From Bifidobacterium saimiriisciurei (GTDB taxonomy: Bacteria > Actinomycetota > Actinomycetes > Actinomycetales > Bifidobacteriaceae): a stretch of 64,000 bases of DNA. Below the pieces are notes generated by a model, which was not told where the DNA came from, did no database searches, and worked only from the letters and a program-made list of their open reading frames with translations. Within the stretch, counting starts at the first letter, position 1; the number at the start of each line of letters is the position of its first letter. Made by a program: the position numbers and the translations under genes. The DNA is taken from positions 10,311 to 74,310 of the forward strand of contig NZ_WHZU01000011.1 in NCBI RefSeq assembly GCF_010667655.1. Reading direction: 5' to 3'. Shown here one piece after another: positions 1 through 8,276 of this stretch.

Positions 1-21
1 GGCCCGGATGGTTTCCGGGCC
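1..21 (-). terminator. hairpin downstream of trkA
   Basis: An 8-bp GC-rich inverted repeat (1-8 pairing with 14-21, five-base loop) lies about 40 bp past the stop of the minus-strand trkA gene. It fits a transcription terminator. Any T run or further stem would lie outside the window, so only part of it may be visible. Confidence 0.45.
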
Positions 22-61
22 CGCCCCTCGTCGCGTCATATCGCGGCATCGGCCGCCGGCG

Positions 62-721
62 TCAGCTTTCGATGAACTTGTCGATCTGCTTCTGCGACCC
101 AAGGATGATGATCTCGCCGTTGTGACGCATCACGATGTCGTTCGAACCGTATTGGAACTCCTCGCCGGGGTTCTTCACGCCGATGACGCTCACGCCGTAG
201 CGGCCATGCACGTCGGCCTCGGCGATGGTCTGGCCGCACACCGCCGGCGGCGTCAGCACCTTCACCACGGAATACGGGCCTTCGATCTCGATGTAGTCGA
301 GATAGCGGCTGGCCAGCAGATGACCGACACGCTTGCCGCCGTCGGTCTCCGGACGGAACACGTGGCTGGCGCCGATGCGCTGCAGGATGCGCGTGTGCTG
401 GTGCGAGATCGACTTCGCCCATACGTCGGGGATGCCGGCGTCAAGCAGATTGCCGGTGGTGAGGATCGACGCCTCGACGCTGTCGCCGATGGCGACCAGC
501 GCGGCGTCGAAATTCGAGGCGTTGATCTGCTCCACGGCCAGCGGATCGGATAGATCGGCCTCCATGACCGGCACCTTGCCCGCCCAGCGGGCGATGATCA
601 TCGGATCCTTGTCGACGGCGAGCACGTCCTCGCCGAGCTCGCCCAGCGTACGTGCGGCGGCCGTGCCGAAACGTCCCAGCCCCACGACCAGAACCGACCG
701 GTTCTCGTTGCTCGAACCCAT
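62..721 (-). CDS. trkA: TrkA-family potassium uptake regulatory protein
   Basis: Cytoplasmic RCK-type regulatory subunit expected to gate the TrkH channel encoded just upstream. The 219-residue product opens with a Rossmann motif (VVGLGRFGTAAARTLGELG) followed by the acidic strand end VLAVDKD, as in nucleotide-binding TrkA-N domains. A C-terminal region after about residue 140 matches a TrkA-C domain (VVKVLTPPAVCGQTIAEADV). I chose the ATG at 721 because AGGAGG lies nine bases upstream; an earlier in-frame ATG pair at 772/769 lacks a comparable ribosome-binding site. Length is that of single-RCK KtrA/TrkA proteins, about half of E. coli TrkA. The gene follows trkH by about 70 bp on the same strand, so the two probably form one transcript. 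Function is secure at family level. Confidence 0.93.
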   Translation of the reverse strand: MGSSNENRSVLVVGLGRFGTAAARTLGELGEDVLAVDKDPMIIARWAGKVPVMEADLSDPLAVEQINASNFDAALVAIGDSVEASILTTGNLLDAGIPDVWAKSISHQHTRILQRIGASHVFRPETDGGKRVGHLLASRYLDYIEIEGPYSVVKVLTPPAVCGQTIAEADVHGRYGVSVIGVKNPGEEFQYGSNDIVMRHNGEIIILGSQKQIDKFIES

Positions 722-791
722 CTGCTCATTCCTCCTCGGGCGAGTGAACAAATCCTGTAACAGTGACATCATAGTGAACCATCCATCCCGG

Positions 792-2210
792 TCATCCGAC
801 GATGATGCTTTCCGCCGGGTATCGGACCGCCTGCGGCGGCTGCGGCTTGGATATCGCATAGGCGACGGTCATCGGGCCCAGACGGCCGATGAACATCAGC
901 ACGGCCAGCACATACAATGTGCCCGGATTCGACGGGTCGGCCACGCCGAGCGTGTAGCCGCCCAGACCGAACGCCGAACACACCTCGAAGAGGATGTCGG
1001 TGAGCGAACGCTGGGTGATCGTCAGCAGGATCAACGAGGCGATGTAGACCATCGCGCCGCAGGTGGCGGTGATGGCGATGGACATGATGACCGTCTGGGT
1101 GTGCAGGCGCTTGCCGAACACGGCGTCGTCCTTGCGCCGCAGGATGGCGGCCCGGCACACCAGCACCAGCACGGCGAGCGTGGTGACGCGGATGCCGCCG
1201 GCCGTCGAGGCGCTGCCGCCGCCGACGAACATGACCATCGACATGAACAGTTTCGTCTGTTCGGTCACATGGGGCATCCATGAGATGTCGAATCCGGCCG
1301 ACCGGGGCATGACCGCGGCGACGAGGGAATGCCACAGCTTCGACGAGATGTCGGAGTTCCAGAACAGCGTCTGGTTATTCCACTCCACCAGCAGGAACCA
1401 TACGAGCGACATGGTGACCATCGACATCGTGGTCACCATGGTGAGCTTGGTGTGCAGGTTCCAACGCCTCGGACCCTCGAGGCGTTTCGTGCAGCGGAAG
1501 ATGTTGAGGATGACGGGGAATCCGAGCGTGCCGACGAATGCGCTGAGCAGGATCGGCAGGCCCACCGACCAGCTGTTGATATAGAGGCCTGCGGAATCGG
1601 GGGTGAATCCGGCGTTGTTGTATGACGCCACGGCGAAGAACAGGGCCTCCCACAGCGAATTGCCCAGACTGCCCGAGTTGATGTGCAGCAGACCGGGCAG
1701 CAGCATGAGGAACGCCACCGTCTCCACGCTGAACGTGCACACCAGCACCACGGCGATGACCGACTGCACCTCGCTGAGCTTCGAGGCGCCCAGTTCGTCG
1801 GCCGTCAGCAGCTTCTGCGATACGCGGATGCGGCGGCTGATGGTCATGGTGATCAGGGAGGCGAAGGTCATGACGCCGAGACCACCCAACTGGATGGCGA
1901 TGAGAATGACGGCCTGGCCGAAATACGTCCAGTAGGCGGCCGTGTTGACGATGGCGATGCCGCATGTCGACAACGCCGAGACCGCAGTGAAGAACGCGGT
2001 GTTGAAATCGGTGAACTCGCCGCTGCGCGACGAGACCGGCATGGTCAGCAGCAGCGTGACCAGCAGGATTAGCACGATAAAATATGCGAGCGACAGGCGT
2101 CCCGGATGCGATGCAACCTTTTCGATGAGCGCCTTGTTCAGGGCCGTCGGGGAGGAATCCTGCGAATTGCGTGAGCCACCGCCGAACAGCCGTAGTCCGT
2201 CGTTATGCAC
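792..2210 (-). CDS. trkH: TrkH/KtrB-family potassium transporter membrane subunit
   Basis: Integral membrane potassium translocation subunit. The 472-residue protein has many hydrophobic helices and repeated selectivity-filter-like loops, for example STCGIAIVN near residue 80, NNAGFTPDS in the middle, PRSAGFDIS, and FGLGGYTLG near the C terminus, each with the conserved glycine expected of the four P-loops. The start is a GTG at 2210 with only a weak Shine-Dalgarno sequence; no better start precedes the first transmembrane segment (LAYFIVLILLVTLLLTMP). Together with trkA downstream it forms a two-component potassium uptake system. A hairpin separates it from serB upstream. Confidence 0.93.
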   Translation of the reverse strand: MHNDGLRLFGGGSRNSQDSSPTALNKALIEKVASHPGRLSLAYFIVLILLVTLLLTMPVSSRSGEFTDFNTAFFTAVSALSTCGIAIVNTAAYWTYFGQAVILIAIQLGGLGVMTFASLITMTISRRIRVSQKLLTADELGASKLSEVQSVIAVVLVCTFSVETVAFLMLLPGLLHINSGSLGNSLWEALFFAVASYNNAGFTPDSAGLYINSWSVGLPILLSAFVGTLGFPVILNIFRCTKRLEGPRRWNLHTKLTMVTTMSMVTMSLVWFLLVEWNNQTLFWNSDISSKLWHSLVAAVMPRSAGFDISWMPHVTEQTKLFMSMVMFVGGGSASTAGGIRVTTLAVLVLVCRAAILRRKDDAVFGKRLHTQTVIMSIAITATCGAMVYIASLILLTITQRSLTDILFEVCSAFGLGGYTLGVADPSNPGTLYVLAVLMFIGRLGPMTVAYAISKPQPPQAVRYPAESIIVG

Positions 2211-2227
2211 GTCGATACGCTATCTCG

Positions 2228-2260
2228 CCTCTGCGACAACGCATGCCGTTGCCGCAGAGG
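2228..2260 (-). terminator. hairpin between serB and trkH
   Basis: Inverted repeat with an outer 8-bp stem (CCTCTGCG at 2228 pairing with CGCAGAGG at 2253) and an inner 5-bp stem around a five-base loop. It lies just past the serB stop on the minus strand and before the trkH start. No T run follows, so efficiency is uncertain. Confidence 0.5.
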
Positions 2261-2279
2261 ACGTGGAAGGCCGGGAGGT

Positions 2280-2957
2280 CTACTGTCCGTCGACGATGTC
2301 GAGGACGCGCATCAGATCGCGTTCGTTGAGCACATGCGGTGCGGCCTGCTGCGTCTTCGGCTTGGCGCAGAACGCGATGCCGACGCCGGCGGCCTGGATC
2401 ATGGGGATGTCGTTGGCGCCGTCGCCGATGGCCACGGTGTGCGCCATGTCGATGCCCATGCGTTCGGCCCACAGACGCAGGGAGTGGAGCTTGGTCTGCT
2501 TGGTGACGATGTCGCCGACCAGACGTCCGGTTAGCACGCCGTCGTGGATCTCCAGGCTGTTCGCGGTGCAGAAGTCGATGCCGGCGTCGGCGACGAGCCG
2601 GTCGGCGATCTCATGGAAGCCGCCGGAGACCACGCCGACCTTCCATCCGCGCTCATGGGCGGTGCGGACGAGGTCGAGCGCGCCGCGGGTGAAATGGCAG
2701 CGTCGGTAGACCGTGTCCAGCACCGACGCATCCATGCCCTCGAGCAGGGCCACGCGTTCGTGCAGGGCCGCATCGAAATCCAGCTCGCCGCGCATGGCGC
2801 GTTCGGTGATGGCGGCCACGCGCTCGCCGATGCCGGCCTCCTCGCCAAGCATGTCGATGACCTCCTCGTCGATCAGCGTGGAGTCCACGTCCATGACGAC
2901 GAGCCGACGGTCCTGCCTGGCCGGGATGTCAGATTGAGAGAAAACTTGTGCGCACAT
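2280..2957 (-). CDS. serB: phosphoserine phosphatase SerB
   Basis: HAD-superfamily phosphatase catalysing the last step of serine biosynthesis, phosphoserine to serine, in the cytoplasm. The product is about 225 residues from the ATG at 2957. The nucleophile motif DVDST is at residues 23-27 (Asp23 nucleophile, Asp25 acid/base), followed by VVSGGFHEI (motif II serine) and the metal-binding GDGANDIPM near residue 175. The cap region (GELDFDAALHERVALLEG) is typical of SerB. The open frame extends upstream to 3122, but the extra sequence is low-complexity and overlaps the divergent dedA leader; AAGAAG sits directly before the chosen ATG. No N-terminal ACT domain is present. The 158-bp gap to dedA should carry divergent promoters. 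Confidence 0.93.
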   Translation of the reverse strand: MCAQVFSQSDIPARQDRRLVVMDVDSTLIDEEVIDMLGEEAGIGERVAAITERAMRGELDFDAALHERVALLEGMDASVLDTVYRRCHFTRGALDLVRTAHERGWKVGVVSGGFHEIADRLVADAGIDFCTANSLEIHDGVLTGRLVGDIVTKQTKLHSLRLWAERMGIDMAHTVAIGDGANDIPMIQAAGVGIAFCAKPKTQQAAPHVLNERDLMRVLDIVDGQ

Positions 2958-3115
2958 TCTTCTTATTGTCGGTCGGCGTTGGACAAAGGCGATGCGGACG
3001 ACGGCCGGCGGAAGGGCGGCTGGGGCCGGGGCGCCGTCGGGAAGATTGAAAGATTGTGTGTGCGGCGGGCATCGAAGCGGGCCGGGGTGCGGCGATGCTG
3101 GGAGAATCGTGAACC

Positions 3116-3814
3116 ATGACATTCGCGAATACCGTCACCGCGGCCGCAGCGGCCCCGGTGTGCCCCTCCGCCCAGCCCGGTCTCGTCGGCGCCATGACGG
3201 ACTGGCTGGTCTCCCTGATGTCCGTCCTCGGCGGCCCCGGCGTCGGACTGGCCATCGCCCTGGAATCCGTGTTCCCCCCGATTCCCAGCGAGATCATCCT
3301 GCCATTGGCCGGATTCACCGCATCCACCGGGCGTCTGTCGCTGCTGGAGGCCATCATCTGGGCGACCATCGGCTCGCTGGTCGGCGCATGGGTGCTGTAC
3401 GGGGTCTCACGCTGGATAGGCCTCGAACGACTGCTGGCGATCGCCGACCGCGTCCCCGGCGTCTCCCGCGCCGACATCGAGAAGGCCGACCGATGGTTCG
3501 CCAGATTCGGCTCCTGGTCGGTGCTCATCGGCCGCGTGATTCCCGTGGTGCGTTCGCTGATCTCCATTCCCGCGGGATTCAACGCCATGAACTTCGCGCG
3601 GTTCACCGGCTGGACGCTGTTGGGCTCGTCGGTGTGGAACACCATACTCATCGGCTCCGGATATCTGCTGGGCGAGAACTGGTGCTCCATGCTGGGCGCG
3701 CTTGGTGTGTTCGAGGACGTGATCGTGGCGGTGGTGGCGCTCGCCGTGGTGGCGCTGCTGGTGCGATGGGTGCATAATCTGATAGGAAACGCGCGGAAAG
3801 GCGGCGACAGATGA
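3116..3814 (+). CDS. DedA-family membrane protein
   Basis: Member of the DedA (VTT/SNARE-associated) family of inner-membrane proteins, which have been linked to undecaprenyl-phosphate or phospholipid flipping and envelope stress. The 232-residue product carries the family signatures ESVFPPIPSEIILPLAG (about residues 45-61) and a later FARFGSWSVLIGRVIPVVRSLISIPAG with the conserved arginine and G-x-x-x-P. Several hydrophobic segments follow, ending in a basic tail. The ATG at 3116 has GGGAGAA upstream; an internal ATG at 3194 is a weaker alternative. The stop overlaps the start of arc by four bases (ATGA), so it is probably translationally coupled to the pupylation cluster, although no functional link is known. 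Confidence 0.9.
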   Translation: MTFANTVTAAAAAPVCPSAQPGLVGAMTDWLVSLMSVLGGPGVGLAIALESVFPPIPSEIILPLAGFTASTGRLSLLEAIIWATIGSLVGAWVLYGVSRWIGLERLLAIADRVPGVSRADIEKADRWFARFGSWSVLIGRVIPVVRSLISIPAGFNAMNFARFTGWTLLGSSVWNTILIGSGYLLGENWCSMLGALGVFEDVIVAVVALAVVALLVRWVHNLIGNARKGGDR

Positions 3815-5406
3815 CTGACGCAACGGCGGAGCGGATGCCGGCGGGGGAGCACGACGACGAAGGACTGGAGGAGCGGTACCGGCGGATGGCCGAACACGCC
3901 GACGTGCTGCAGGCGAAGAACCATGCGCTCGCGCAGGCGCTGAACCGCGCCGGCAAGGAGCTGAGGCAGGCGAAATCCCAGCTGGTGAGCCTCGCCCGCC
4001 CACCCGAGAACTTCGCCGTGTTCGTGCGCGTCGACTCCAGCCGCGTCGATGACGACGGCGTGCGTCATGCCGCCGCGGAAGTGGTGATGGGCTCGCGCCG
4101 CATGGTCGTGCCGGTCTCCGGCCTGGTGAACGTCGACCGTCTCTCCTGCGGGCAGACGGTGCTGCTCAACGAGAACATGGTGATCGTCGCCACCCGCGAC
4201 GTGGCCCTCGCCGGCACCGTGCGCAAGCTGACGGAGATCCTGCCGTCAGGCCGTCTCGTGGTGTGCGACCAGAACGGCCAGGCCAGCGTGGTCATACGGG
4301 CCGGGGCATTGGCGAACGCCGACCTGGAGCGCGGCGACCGCCTGCTGACCGACCCCTCCGGGACCATAGCCGTCGAATCGCTGCCCAGGCAGGACGAACG
4401 CGACCTCGTGCTCGAGGAGGTGCCGGACGTCTCCTTCGCCGACATCGGCGGGCTTGATGCGCAGATCGACCAGATCCGCGACGCCGTGGAGCTGCCGTTC
4501 CTGCACCGTGACCTGTTCGAACGCTACGACCTGAATCCGCCGCGGGGCGTGCTGCTCTACGGTCCTCCCGGCAACGGCAAGACGCTGATCGCCAAGGCCG
4601 TGGCGAACTCCCTCGCCCAGGGCAGCGGCTCGAAGTCCGGCGTCTTCCTTTCGGTCAAGGGACCGGAGATCCTCAGCAAGTTCGTCGGCGAATCCGAGCG
4701 CATCATCCGCTCCATCTTCGACCGGGCGCGCAAACGCGCCGCCAGCGGCGTGCCGGTCATCGTGTTCATCGACGAGATGGACTCCCTGCTGCGCACGCGA
4801 GGCTCGGGCGTCTCCTCCGACGTGGAGACGACCATCGTGCCGCAGTTCCTCGCCGAACTCGACGGCATCGAGACCCTGCACAACGTGATGGTCATCGGCG
4901 CATCCAACCGCGTCGACATGATCGATCCGGCCGTGCTGCGTCCGGGACGCCTCGACGTGAAGATCCGCATCGACAGGCCGGGCCGGGCACAGGCCGCGTC
5001 CATCCTGCGGCACTATCTGACCGACGACCTACCGCTGGTGGCGGGAACGACCGCCGACGACCTGATCGCCGTGATGGTGGGAGACATCTTCCGCCGCGAC
5101 GACAGCCGGCACGTATGCGATGTCGAGGACGATCGCGGCGAATGGACCGGCGTGTATTTCGGCGACCTGATCTCCGGTGCGATGCTGAAGAACATCGTCG
5201 ACCGGGCGAAGACCGCCGCGGTCAAGTCGTCGCTGGTCTCCGGCCGCGAGGCCGAACTCGACGCGGCGGCGCTCGGCCGCGCCGTCGACGAGGAATGCCG
5301 CGAATCCATGGACTCCATCACCGGGGCGAATCCAAGACAATGGACCATGCTCAACGGCATCGACGTGAACCGCGCCACCGCCGTGGTGCCGGCGCGGCGC
5401 CGATAG
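3811..5406 (+). CDS. arc: AAA ATPase ARC (Mpa homologue)
   Basis: Hexameric AAA+ ring ATPase that recognises pupylated proteins and unfolds them. The 531 residues are ordered as an N-terminal coiled coil (about 18-62), tandem OB domains (about 65-190) and an AAA domain with DIGGL at 211, Walker A GPPGNGKT at 251-258, Walker B VIVFIDEMD around 317 and the arginine-finger region RPGRLD near 377. In proteasome-bearing actinobacteria Mpa ends in a tyrosine-containing tail that docks into the 20S core; this protein ends in VVPARRR with no such tail. That agrees with the absence of prcB/prcA here. The start overlaps dedA by four bases; dop follows after 64 bp containing a GC-rich hairpin (5408-5433) and a short T run. 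Confidence 0.95.
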   Translation: MTDATAERMPAGEHDDEGLEERYRRMAEHADVLQAKNHALAQALNRAGKELRQAKSQLVSLARPPENFAVFVRVDSSRVDDDGVRHAAAEVVMGSRRMVVPVSGLVNVDRLSCGQTVLLNENMVIVATRDVALAGTVRKLTEILPSGRLVVCDQNGQASVVIRAGALANADLERGDRLLTDPSGTIAVESLPRQDERDLVLEEVPDVSFADIGGLDAQIDQIRDAVELPFLHRDLFERYDLNPPRGVLLYGPPGNGKTLIAKAVANSLAQGSGSKSGVFLSVKGPEILSKFVGESERIIRSIFDRARKRAASGVPVIVFIDEMDSLLRTRGSGVSSDVETTIVPQFLAELDGIETLHNVMVIGASNRVDMIDPAVLRPGRLDVKIRIDRPGRAQAASILRHYLTDDLPLVAGTTADDLIAVMVGDIFRRDDSRHVCDVEDDRGEWTGVYFGDLISGAMLKNIVDRAKTAAVKSSLVSGREAELDAAALGRAVDEECRESMDSITGANPRQWTMLNGIDVNRATAVVPARRR

Positions 5407-5470
5407 GCCGCCGGCCCGGCGCCGCGCCGGCGGGGCCGACGAGATTTTTCGACTAAAGAGGTTTGACTAT

Positions 5471-7033
5471 ATGAGCGTTCTCCGACCAATGGGCACCGAA
5501 ACCGAATACGCCGTCGTCGACAGGGACAACCCCCGCGCCAACCCGGTGCAATTGTCCTTCGACGTCGTGGCCGCTGCCGCCGACGAGCGGACGCGGCACA
5601 TCCGATGGGACTATCGTCCCGAGGACCCCGTCAACGACGCGCGCGGATACCGGCTCGAACGCGCCGCCGCGCGCCCCGACATGCTCACCGACGCGCCGCA
5701 GCTGCAGGTCACCAACACCATCGCGCCGAACGGAGGCCGCATCTACGTCGACCACGCGCACCCCGAATACTCGTCGCCCGAGACCTGCGATCCGTTCGAG
5801 GCCGTGCGCTACGACCATGCCGGCGACCCGCTCATGGCGCAGGCGGCCCGCAAGGCCAGCGCCGCCACCGGCAAACGCATCATGCTGTACCGCAACAACG
5901 TGGACGGCAAGGGCGCCAGCTGGGGATCTCACGAAAGCTACCAGATCTCACGGGCCGTGCCGTTCGACACCCTGTCGGCGCTGATGGCGGCGCACTTCGT
6001 CACCCGGCAGATCTACTGCGGCTCCGGCAGGGTGGGACTGGGCGAACGCAGCGAGGGCACGGGATTCCAGCTCAGCCAGCGCGCCGACTACATGCACGCC
6101 AGGGTGGGGCTGCAGACCACGTTCGACCGGCCGATCGTCAACACCCGCGACGAATCGCACAGCACCGACGAATACCGGCGCCTGCATGTGATCGTCGGCG
6201 ACGCCAACCGCATGGACGTGCCCGACGCGCTCAAACTCGGCACGACCAGCATGCTGGCATGGCTGGCCGAACAGGCCCCGGCCGTCGGCTACGACCTGGA
6301 CGGCCTGCTGCGGCGTCTCGCGCTCGCCGACCCCGTCGACGCCATCCACACCGTGTCCCACGACCTGACGCTGCGCGCCCCACTGTCGCTCGAGGACGGC
6401 GGTTCCATAACGGCCTGGCAGATGCAGGTGATGCTGCGCTCCGCCGTATACGAGGCGGCCGCCGCAGCCTACGGCACCGACATCGAGGGCGAGCCGCTGT
6501 GGCCCGACGATTCAACCAAGCGCATCATGGCCATGTGGGGCACCGCATTGGAGGACGTGATCCGCGTGGCCCATGCGGACGATGCCGAACGCCTGGGCAT
6601 GGCCTCGGCCGCCAGCCGCCTGGAATGGCTGCTCAAATGGCAGCTGATGGAGCGCCTGCGTACCAAGCGCGGCACGGATTGGAACGATCCGCGGCTCGCC
6701 GCCATGGACATCGCATGGGCCGCTCTGGAGCCCAAGGCGTCCATCTTCGAAGCCGTGCGATCGCACGCCTGCAGCCTGACGGACGACGAGACGGTGCGAT
6801 CGGCCGGCGTCACGCCGCCGGAGCATACCCGCGCATGGTTCCGCGCCGCGCTCATCGACCGCTTCCCCGACGACGTGGTCGCCGCCGCGTGGAAAAGCGT
6901 CACCGTGCGCATGGCCGACGGGACGCTGCGCGACATCGACATCGCCGACCCGCGCGGGCACACGGCCGAACGGTTCCGCGCCGCGCTCGAATCCGCGCGC
7001 AGCGTGGACGACCTGGTCGCCGGTTTGGAATGA
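5471..7033 (+). CDS. dop: depupylase/deamidase of Pup, Dop
   Basis: Glutamine-synthetase-fold enzyme that removes Pup from substrates and, in species whose Pup ends in glutamine, deamidates it. The 520-residue protein shows GTETEYAV at the N terminus (metal-binding Glu10), IYVDHAHPEYSSPE around residues 91-104 with the catalytic aspartate Asp94, NNVDGKGASWGSHESY, and NTRDESH. An insert of roughly residues 36-80 before the catalytic strand corresponds to the Dop loop that separates Dop from PafA. Because pup in this window already ends in glutamate, deamidation should be unnecessary and depupylation is the likely role. AAAGAGG precedes the ATG. Confidence 0.95.
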   Translation: MSVLRPMGTETEYAVVDRDNPRANPVQLSFDVVAAAADERTRHIRWDYRPEDPVNDARGYRLERAAARPDMLTDAPQLQVTNTIAPNGGRIYVDHAHPEYSSPETCDPFEAVRYDHAGDPLMAQAARKASAATGKRIMLYRNNVDGKGASWGSHESYQISRAVPFDTLSALMAAHFVTRQIYCGSGRVGLGERSEGTGFQLSQRADYMHARVGLQTTFDRPIVNTRDESHSTDEYRRLHVIVGDANRMDVPDALKLGTTSMLAWLAEQAPAVGYDLDGLLRRLALADPVDAIHTVSHDLTLRAPLSLEDGGSITAWQMQVMLRSAVYEAAAAAYGTDIEGEPLWPDDSTKRIMAMWGTALEDVIRVAHADDAERLGMASAASRLEWLLKWQLMERLRTKRGTDWNDPRLAAMDIAWAALEPKASIFEAVRSHACSLTDDETVRSAGVTPPEHTRAWFRAALIDRFPDDVVAAAWKSVTVRMADGTLRDIDIADPRGHTAERFRAALESARSVDDLVAGLE

Positions 7034-7124
7034 GGCCGAGGGACCGTACCATGGAGACGGAACACGATACGCGGACACGAATACGAACGAACGAAACCGA
7101 CGATACGAACGAGGAGCATACTGC

Positions 7125-7955
7125 ATGGATTTGCGCGAACTCGCGGTGAAGGTCTCCGCGGTGGTGAGCGAGGCCGGAACCCTTGCCTACCAGGACCAGA
7201 TGAAGCCCCATGATTTCATAGAGGACGCACGCAAGGACCGCTCCCGCAAGCGCCAGTACACGACCGTGGACGATCGTCTGGTGCGGTTCTGCCACGAACG
7301 CATCAACGCCATCCACCCCTACGAATGCTGGGAGGAGGCCGGCTCCGACCGCAAGCCCGGCGAACGGTACTGGTGCATCGGCCGCATCGACGGCGCCATC
7401 AACTACATGAGGAACATGCCGGAGTGGACGGTCACCGTCTCCCTGTTCGAGGTGGACGAGGACGGCACCAACGTGCCCATCCTCGGCGTGGTGCACGCGC
7501 CGGTGCAGGGCCTGACCTACATGGCGGCGAAGGGTTACGGCGCCATCCGCATCCGGTCCACGGCGCTGGGGGAGAAACGCGAGAAGATCATGCCGTCCAC
7601 CACGGCGACGCTCAGGGAGTCCGTGGTGAGCTTCGGCATGTCGTATTTCCCCGACGAGTCGAAGCGCGCGCTCAACACCGCCGCCGCGCTCGCCGGCAAA
7701 CCCGCCGACATCAAGCGCGTCGGACCGGTCTCCATGGACCTGTGCAAGGTCGCCGACGGCACCTACGACGCCTACTTCGAGCCCTCGCTGCACTCGTGGG
7801 ACGTGCCGGGGGTCTCCGCCGGCGCCGTCATCCTGCGCGAGGCCCAGGGGCGGCTCGAACGTTGGGACGGCAGCGACATCGTGTGGGGCGCGTCGAACGA
7901 CGTCGTGGCGTCGAACGGGCCCATCATGGACGAACTGCGCCCATACCTGCGGTGA
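7125..7955 (+). CDS. inositol-monophosphatase-family protein, metal site degenerate
   Basis: The 276-residue protein has the overall IMPase/FBPase fold signatures but an altered active site. Glu70-Glu71 (WEEAG) matches the first metal-binding motif. The normally invariant D-P-x-D-G-T loop reads GRIDGA at 86-91, so the first aspartate is replaced by Gly86 and the threonine by Ala91; Asp89 remains. The C-terminal motif WDVPGVSAGAVILREAQG retains Asp226. It may therefore be catalytically weak or have another substrate. It sits between dop and pup in the same orientation, with GAGGAG before the ATG, so it is probably co-expressed with the pupylation genes. Family assignment is firm; activity is uncertain. 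Confidence 0.85.
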   Translation: MDLRELAVKVSAVVSEAGTLAYQDQMKPHDFIEDARKDRSRKRQYTTVDDRLVRFCHERINAIHPYECWEEAGSDRKPGERYWCIGRIDGAINYMRNMPEWTVTVSLFEVDEDGTNVPILGVVHAPVQGLTYMAAKGYGAIRIRSTALGEKREKIMPSTTATLRESVVSFGMSYFPDESKRALNTAAALAGKPADIKRVGPVSMDLCKVADGTYDAYFEPSLHSWDVPGVSAGAVILREAQGRLERWDGSDIVWGASNDVVASNGPIMDELRPYLR

Positions 7956-8078
7956 TGCGCTATCGTGCAATCGAAGCACCGTCCCGCATGAATTCCGGGA
8001 ACCACCAGTAGACCGGATTCAAAACCGGCCGGACTAATAGGCCGGACATAATAGGACCAGATAAAGGAGCGTCGCATC

Positions 8079-8276
8079 ATGCCACAGGAACAGCGGTCGG
8101 CACAGTCGTCCGACCTCACCCAGCAGGAAACGGACCAGCAGGACGTCACCCGTCAGGAGGGCGATTTCGCCGAGCAGGCGTCGAGCCTGGACTCCCTGCT
8201 CGACGACATCGAATCCACGCTGGAGACCAACGCCGAGGAATACGTGTCCAGCTTCGTGCAGAAAGGCGGCGAGTGA
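8079..8276 (+). CDS. pup: prokaryotic ubiquitin-like protein Pup
   Basis: Small, intrinsically disordered modifier that PafA ligates to substrate lysines through its C-terminal glutamate side chain. The 65-residue product is rich in Gln, Glu and Asp. Its central helical segment SLDSLLDDIESTLETNAEEY binds the ARC coiled coil, and it ends QKGGE (Gly63-Gly64-Glu65). The terminal residue is glutamate rather than glutamine, so no deamidation is needed before ligation. AAAGGAG lies upstream of the ATG. The TGA stop abuts the GTG start of pafA with no gap, implying translational coupling. Confidence 0.97.
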   Translation: MPQEQRSAQSSDLTQQETDQQDVTRQEGDFAEQASSLDSLLDDIESTLETNAEEYVSSFVQKGGE

